A stretch of 64,000 bases of DNA from an uncultured Eggerthellaceae bacterium (lineage in GTDB: Bacteria; Actinomycetota; Coriobacteriia; Coriobacteriales; Eggerthellaceae): the NCBI GenBank assembly GCA_947626195.1, contig CANQRF010000005.1:1-64000 (forward strand). The letters are read 5' to 3'. A program made the translations under genes and the position numbers. The notes beneath the pieces are model-generated. The model was not told where the DNA came from, did no database searches, and saw only the letters and a list, made by a program, of their open reading frames with translations. Positions 62,105-64,000 of the stretch are shown piece by piece; position 1 is the stretch's first letter; each line of letters opens with the position of its first letter.

Positions 62105-63193
62105 ATGGCGCGATACGTCCTTTTCCATATCGTGAAATGTGCGGTGCTGCTCCTTGCGGTGAGCTTTCTGTGCTTTGCGCTGGTGAACGCCTCGCCGATC
62201 GATCCGGTGCAGGCGAACCTCGGGCAGGCCGCCTATATCAACATGAGTCCGGAGAAGCGGGCCGACCTTGCGGCATATTGGGGCGTGGACGCGCCGCTTT
62301 GGGAAAGCTATGCGAACTGGCTCGGAGGCGCCATGCAGGGGGATTGGGGAACTTCGCTTCGCTATAACGCCCCCGTGCTGCAGGTCATCGCCGAGCGAAC
62401 GGTGAACACCCTGATGCTCATGGCGATCGCGTGGGTGGTAAGCGGGCTTTTGGGCTTTGTGCTCGGCATCGCGGCGGCGCTTCACCGCGGCGGATGGCTC
62501 GATCGCATCATCAAGGGCTATTGCTATCTGCTGGCGGCGACGCCCACGTTCTGGCTTGCGATGATCTTCCTTCTTTGCTTTTCGGTGCTGATCCCCCTCT
62601 TTCCCATCGGCTTTTCGTTGCCGATCGGCGTCGCCTCGTCGGAGGCGACGCTGCTCGATGCCCTGCATCATCTTGCGCTCCCGGCGATCACGCTTTCGTT
62701 GGTCGGGGTGGCGAATATCGCCCTCCATACGCGCGAGAAGACCATCGATGTGCTTGAGAGCGACTATGTGCGGTTTGCGCGCATGCGGGGAATGCGCCCT
62801 GCTGAGGCGCTTCGCAACGGCTGTTGGCGCAATCTCCTTCTGCCGGCGCTTACCCTGCAGTTCGCTTCGATTTCCGAGATATTCGGCGGCTCGGTGCTTG
62901 TTGAAGAGGTGTTTTCCTATCCAGGGCTCGGCCAAGCAGCGGTCACGGCGGCGCTTGGCGGCGATGTGGCGCTTTTGGCGGGAATCGCCGTCATCTCCGC
63001 GGTGCTCGTTTTCGGAGGAAACCTCGCGGCGAACATCCTCTATGGCGTCATCGACCCGCGAATCAGAAGGGGAGAGGGCTTGCACGACGAAAGCGGAAGA
63101 GGCGATATTGCCGGCATTGGCGGCATCCGTCCATCTCGCCGACTGGGCGGTCGGCAATTCGCTGACCGAGGCGAGGTGATCGGCCGTGGCTGA
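62105..63193 (+). CDS. ABC importer permease (DppB/NikB family)
   Basis: The 362-residue permease has six helices and the family loop EKTIDVLESDYVRFARMRGM containing the EAA motif. VEEVFSYPGLGQAAV also matches DppB/NikB proteins. ATG 62105 lies 12 bp after the binding-protein stop. The C-terminal 45 residues after YGVIDPRIRR are unusual and hydrophilic. The last 8 bp overlap the next permease start. Confidence 0.9.
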   Translation: MARYVLFHIVKCAVLLLAVSFLCFALVNASPIDPVQANLGQAAYINMSPEKRADLAAYWGVDAPLWESYANWLGGAMQGDWGTSLRYNAPVLQVIAERTVNTLMLMAIAWVVSGLLGFVLGIAAALHRGGWLDRIIKGYCYLLAATPTFWLAMIFLLCFSVLIPLFPIGFSLPIGVASSEATLLDALHHLALPAITLSLVGVANIALHTREKTIDVLESDYVRFARMRGMRPAEALRNGCWRNLLLPALTLQFASISEIFGGSVLVEEVFSYPGLGQAAVTAALGGDVALLAGIAVISAVLVFGGNLAANILYGVIDPRIRRGEGLHDESGRGDIAGIGGIRPSRRLGGRQFADRGEVIGRG

Positions 63194-64000
63194 GCTTGCC
63201 CCCGCACAAGAGCCGGTGGTGCAGACGACGCTCTTCCATGCGCCGCGCTCGCTTGCGCGCATCATATCGAATCGTAACGTGCTTCTCATAACGGCGGTCT
63301 GCGCCCTCGCTATCCTCGTTGCTATCATCGTTGCGGGCATCGTCGCGACGCCTGCCGCCCAGGAAACCGATTTCGCTCGCCGCGATCTTGCGCCGTCCCT
63401 CGCACACCCCTTCGGGTGCGATTGGCTCGGGCGCGATATGTTTCTCCGAACGCTCGCGGGCCTTTCCCTGAGCATTCGCATCGGGCTTTTGGCAGCGGTG
63501 GTATCGGCGCTCATCGCCCTTGTCTTAGGGACGATCGCCGCATTGGGGTCGAAGGTCGCCGATGGTATCGTCACCTGGCTCATCGACCTCATGATGGGCG
63601 TGCCCCACCTGGTGCTTCTCATCCTCATCTCCTATGCGCTCGGAAAGGGCTTTTGGGGCGTTACCGTGGGAATCGCGCTCACGCATTGGGCGTCGCTCAC
63701 GCGCGTGGTGCGTGCCGAGGTGCTGCAATGCAGGCAGTCGCCTTATATCGCCGTCGCCGGCAAGCTTGGCGCATCGCGTTTGCGCATCGCGGCGAAGCAC
63801 ATCGTTCCCTTCGTGTTTCCCCAGTTCCTCGTCGGGTTCATCCTGCTCTTTCCCCATGCGATCCTCCACGAGGCGGCCATCACGTTCCTCGGCTTCGGCT
63901 TGCCGCCCGAGCTGCCGGCGCTCGGCAACATCCTCAGCGAATCGATGACCTATCGTTCGACGGGAATGTGGTGGCTCGCGGTCTTCCCGGGGCTTTCCCT
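63186..64000 (+). CDS. ABC importer permease (DppC/NikC family), partial at window edge
   Basis: The frame opens at GTG 63186 and is still open at the last base, giving 271 codons. It shows HPFGCDWLGRDMFLRTLAG near residue 77, an EAA-like loop (SPYIAVAGKLGASRLRIAAKHI), and HEAAITFLGFGLPPELPALG near the right edge. These are typical of DppC/NikC permeases. ATPase genes presumably follow outside the window. Confidence 0.9.
   Translation, partial: MAELAPAQEPVVQTTLFHAPRSLARIISNRNVLLITAVCALAILVAIIVAGIVATPAAQETDFARRDLAPSLAHPFGCDWLGRDMFLRTLAGLSLSIRIGLLAAVVSALIALVLGTIAALGSKVADGIVTWLIDLMMGVPHLVLLILISYALGKGFWGVTVGIALTHWASLTRVVRAEVLQCRQSPYIAVAGKLGASRLRIAAKHIVPFVFPQFLVGFILLFPHAILHEAAITFLGFGLPPELPALGNILSESMTYRSTGMWWLAVFPGLS

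Noticed and set aside
1-64000. CRISPR arrays, rRNA, tRNA, SRP RNA, phage or insertion sequences
   Set aside because: Read through for direct repeats with spacers, cloverleaf motifs, transposase or integrase proteins; none was found. The 33-bp arrays lack constant repeats with variable spacers of CRISPR type.

Overview
The window looks like a chromosomal segment of a high-GC anaerobic actinobacterium of the class Coriobacteriia, probably Eggerthellaceae. This is an inference from gene content: a Tat-exported DMSO-reductase-family molybdoenzyme with its own membrane LuxR regulator, a Tat-exported fumarate-reductase-like flavoprotein with another membrane LuxR regulator, an ECF/DUF4430 vitamin importer, a bile salt hydrolase and pyruvate phosphate dikinase. 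No rRNA, tRNA, CRISPR array, phage or intact insertion sequence was seen. Most of the window is GC-rich; about 17-28 kb and 44-46 kb are visibly poorer in GC.

Layout. 1-1.5 kb: a DUF4143 AAA ATPase preceded by four 33-bp-spaced repeats. 1.6-6.3 kb: an FMN riboswitch with terminator, then ribD-ribE-ribBA-ribH and a HAD phosphatase that is a candidate for the often unassigned dephosphorylation step. 6.3-12.9 kb: an AddB/AddA-type helicase-nuclease pair. 13.1-16.2 kb: an exported C39-like peptidase and a VanRS-type two-component system with a direct-repeat operator. 16.3-20 kb: a decayed accessory zone with a shortened LuxR regulator, a flavoprotein pseudogene, a Phd-Doc toxin-antitoxin pair, a small hypothetical gene and an Rrf2 regulator broken by one in-frame TGA. 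20-28 kb: a respiratory molybdoenzyme module (unknown protein, catalytic subunit, four-cluster ferredoxin, TorD chaperone, MsrQ/YedZ-like haem membrane protein, LuxR regulator).

28.5-40.2 kb is the housekeeping core: leuA, ffh, rpsP-khpA-rimM-trmD, lepB, glyQ-glyS, ppdK. 40.4-43.8 kb holds a divergent Tat flavoprotein/LuxR pair and a hypothetical gene. 43.9-48 kb carries a Fic protein under a multi-site operator, a small partner ORF, a lipoprotein, an XRE regulator with a 22-bp palindromic site and a MerR-type regulator with a typical 19-bp-spacer promoter. 48.2-52.2 kb is a B12 uptake operon: a cobalamin riboswitch, a DUF4430 lipoprotein and EcfT-EcfAA-EcfS.

52.3-54.7 kb has a second 33-bp-spaced repeat array, a DUF3791-DUF3990 toxin-antitoxin-like cassette and a bile salt hydrolase. 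55.1-64 kb has mtnA, a dGTPase-like HD hydrolase, AzlCD, an APC permease, and the first three genes of a nickel/peptide ABC importer that runs off the right edge, with a TGTTACG/CGTAACA operator upstream. Themes are riboswitch-controlled vitamin supply (B2 and B12), respiratory reductase modules each paired with a membrane LuxR regulator (two intact, one decayed), and several toxin-antitoxin or Fic cassettes.
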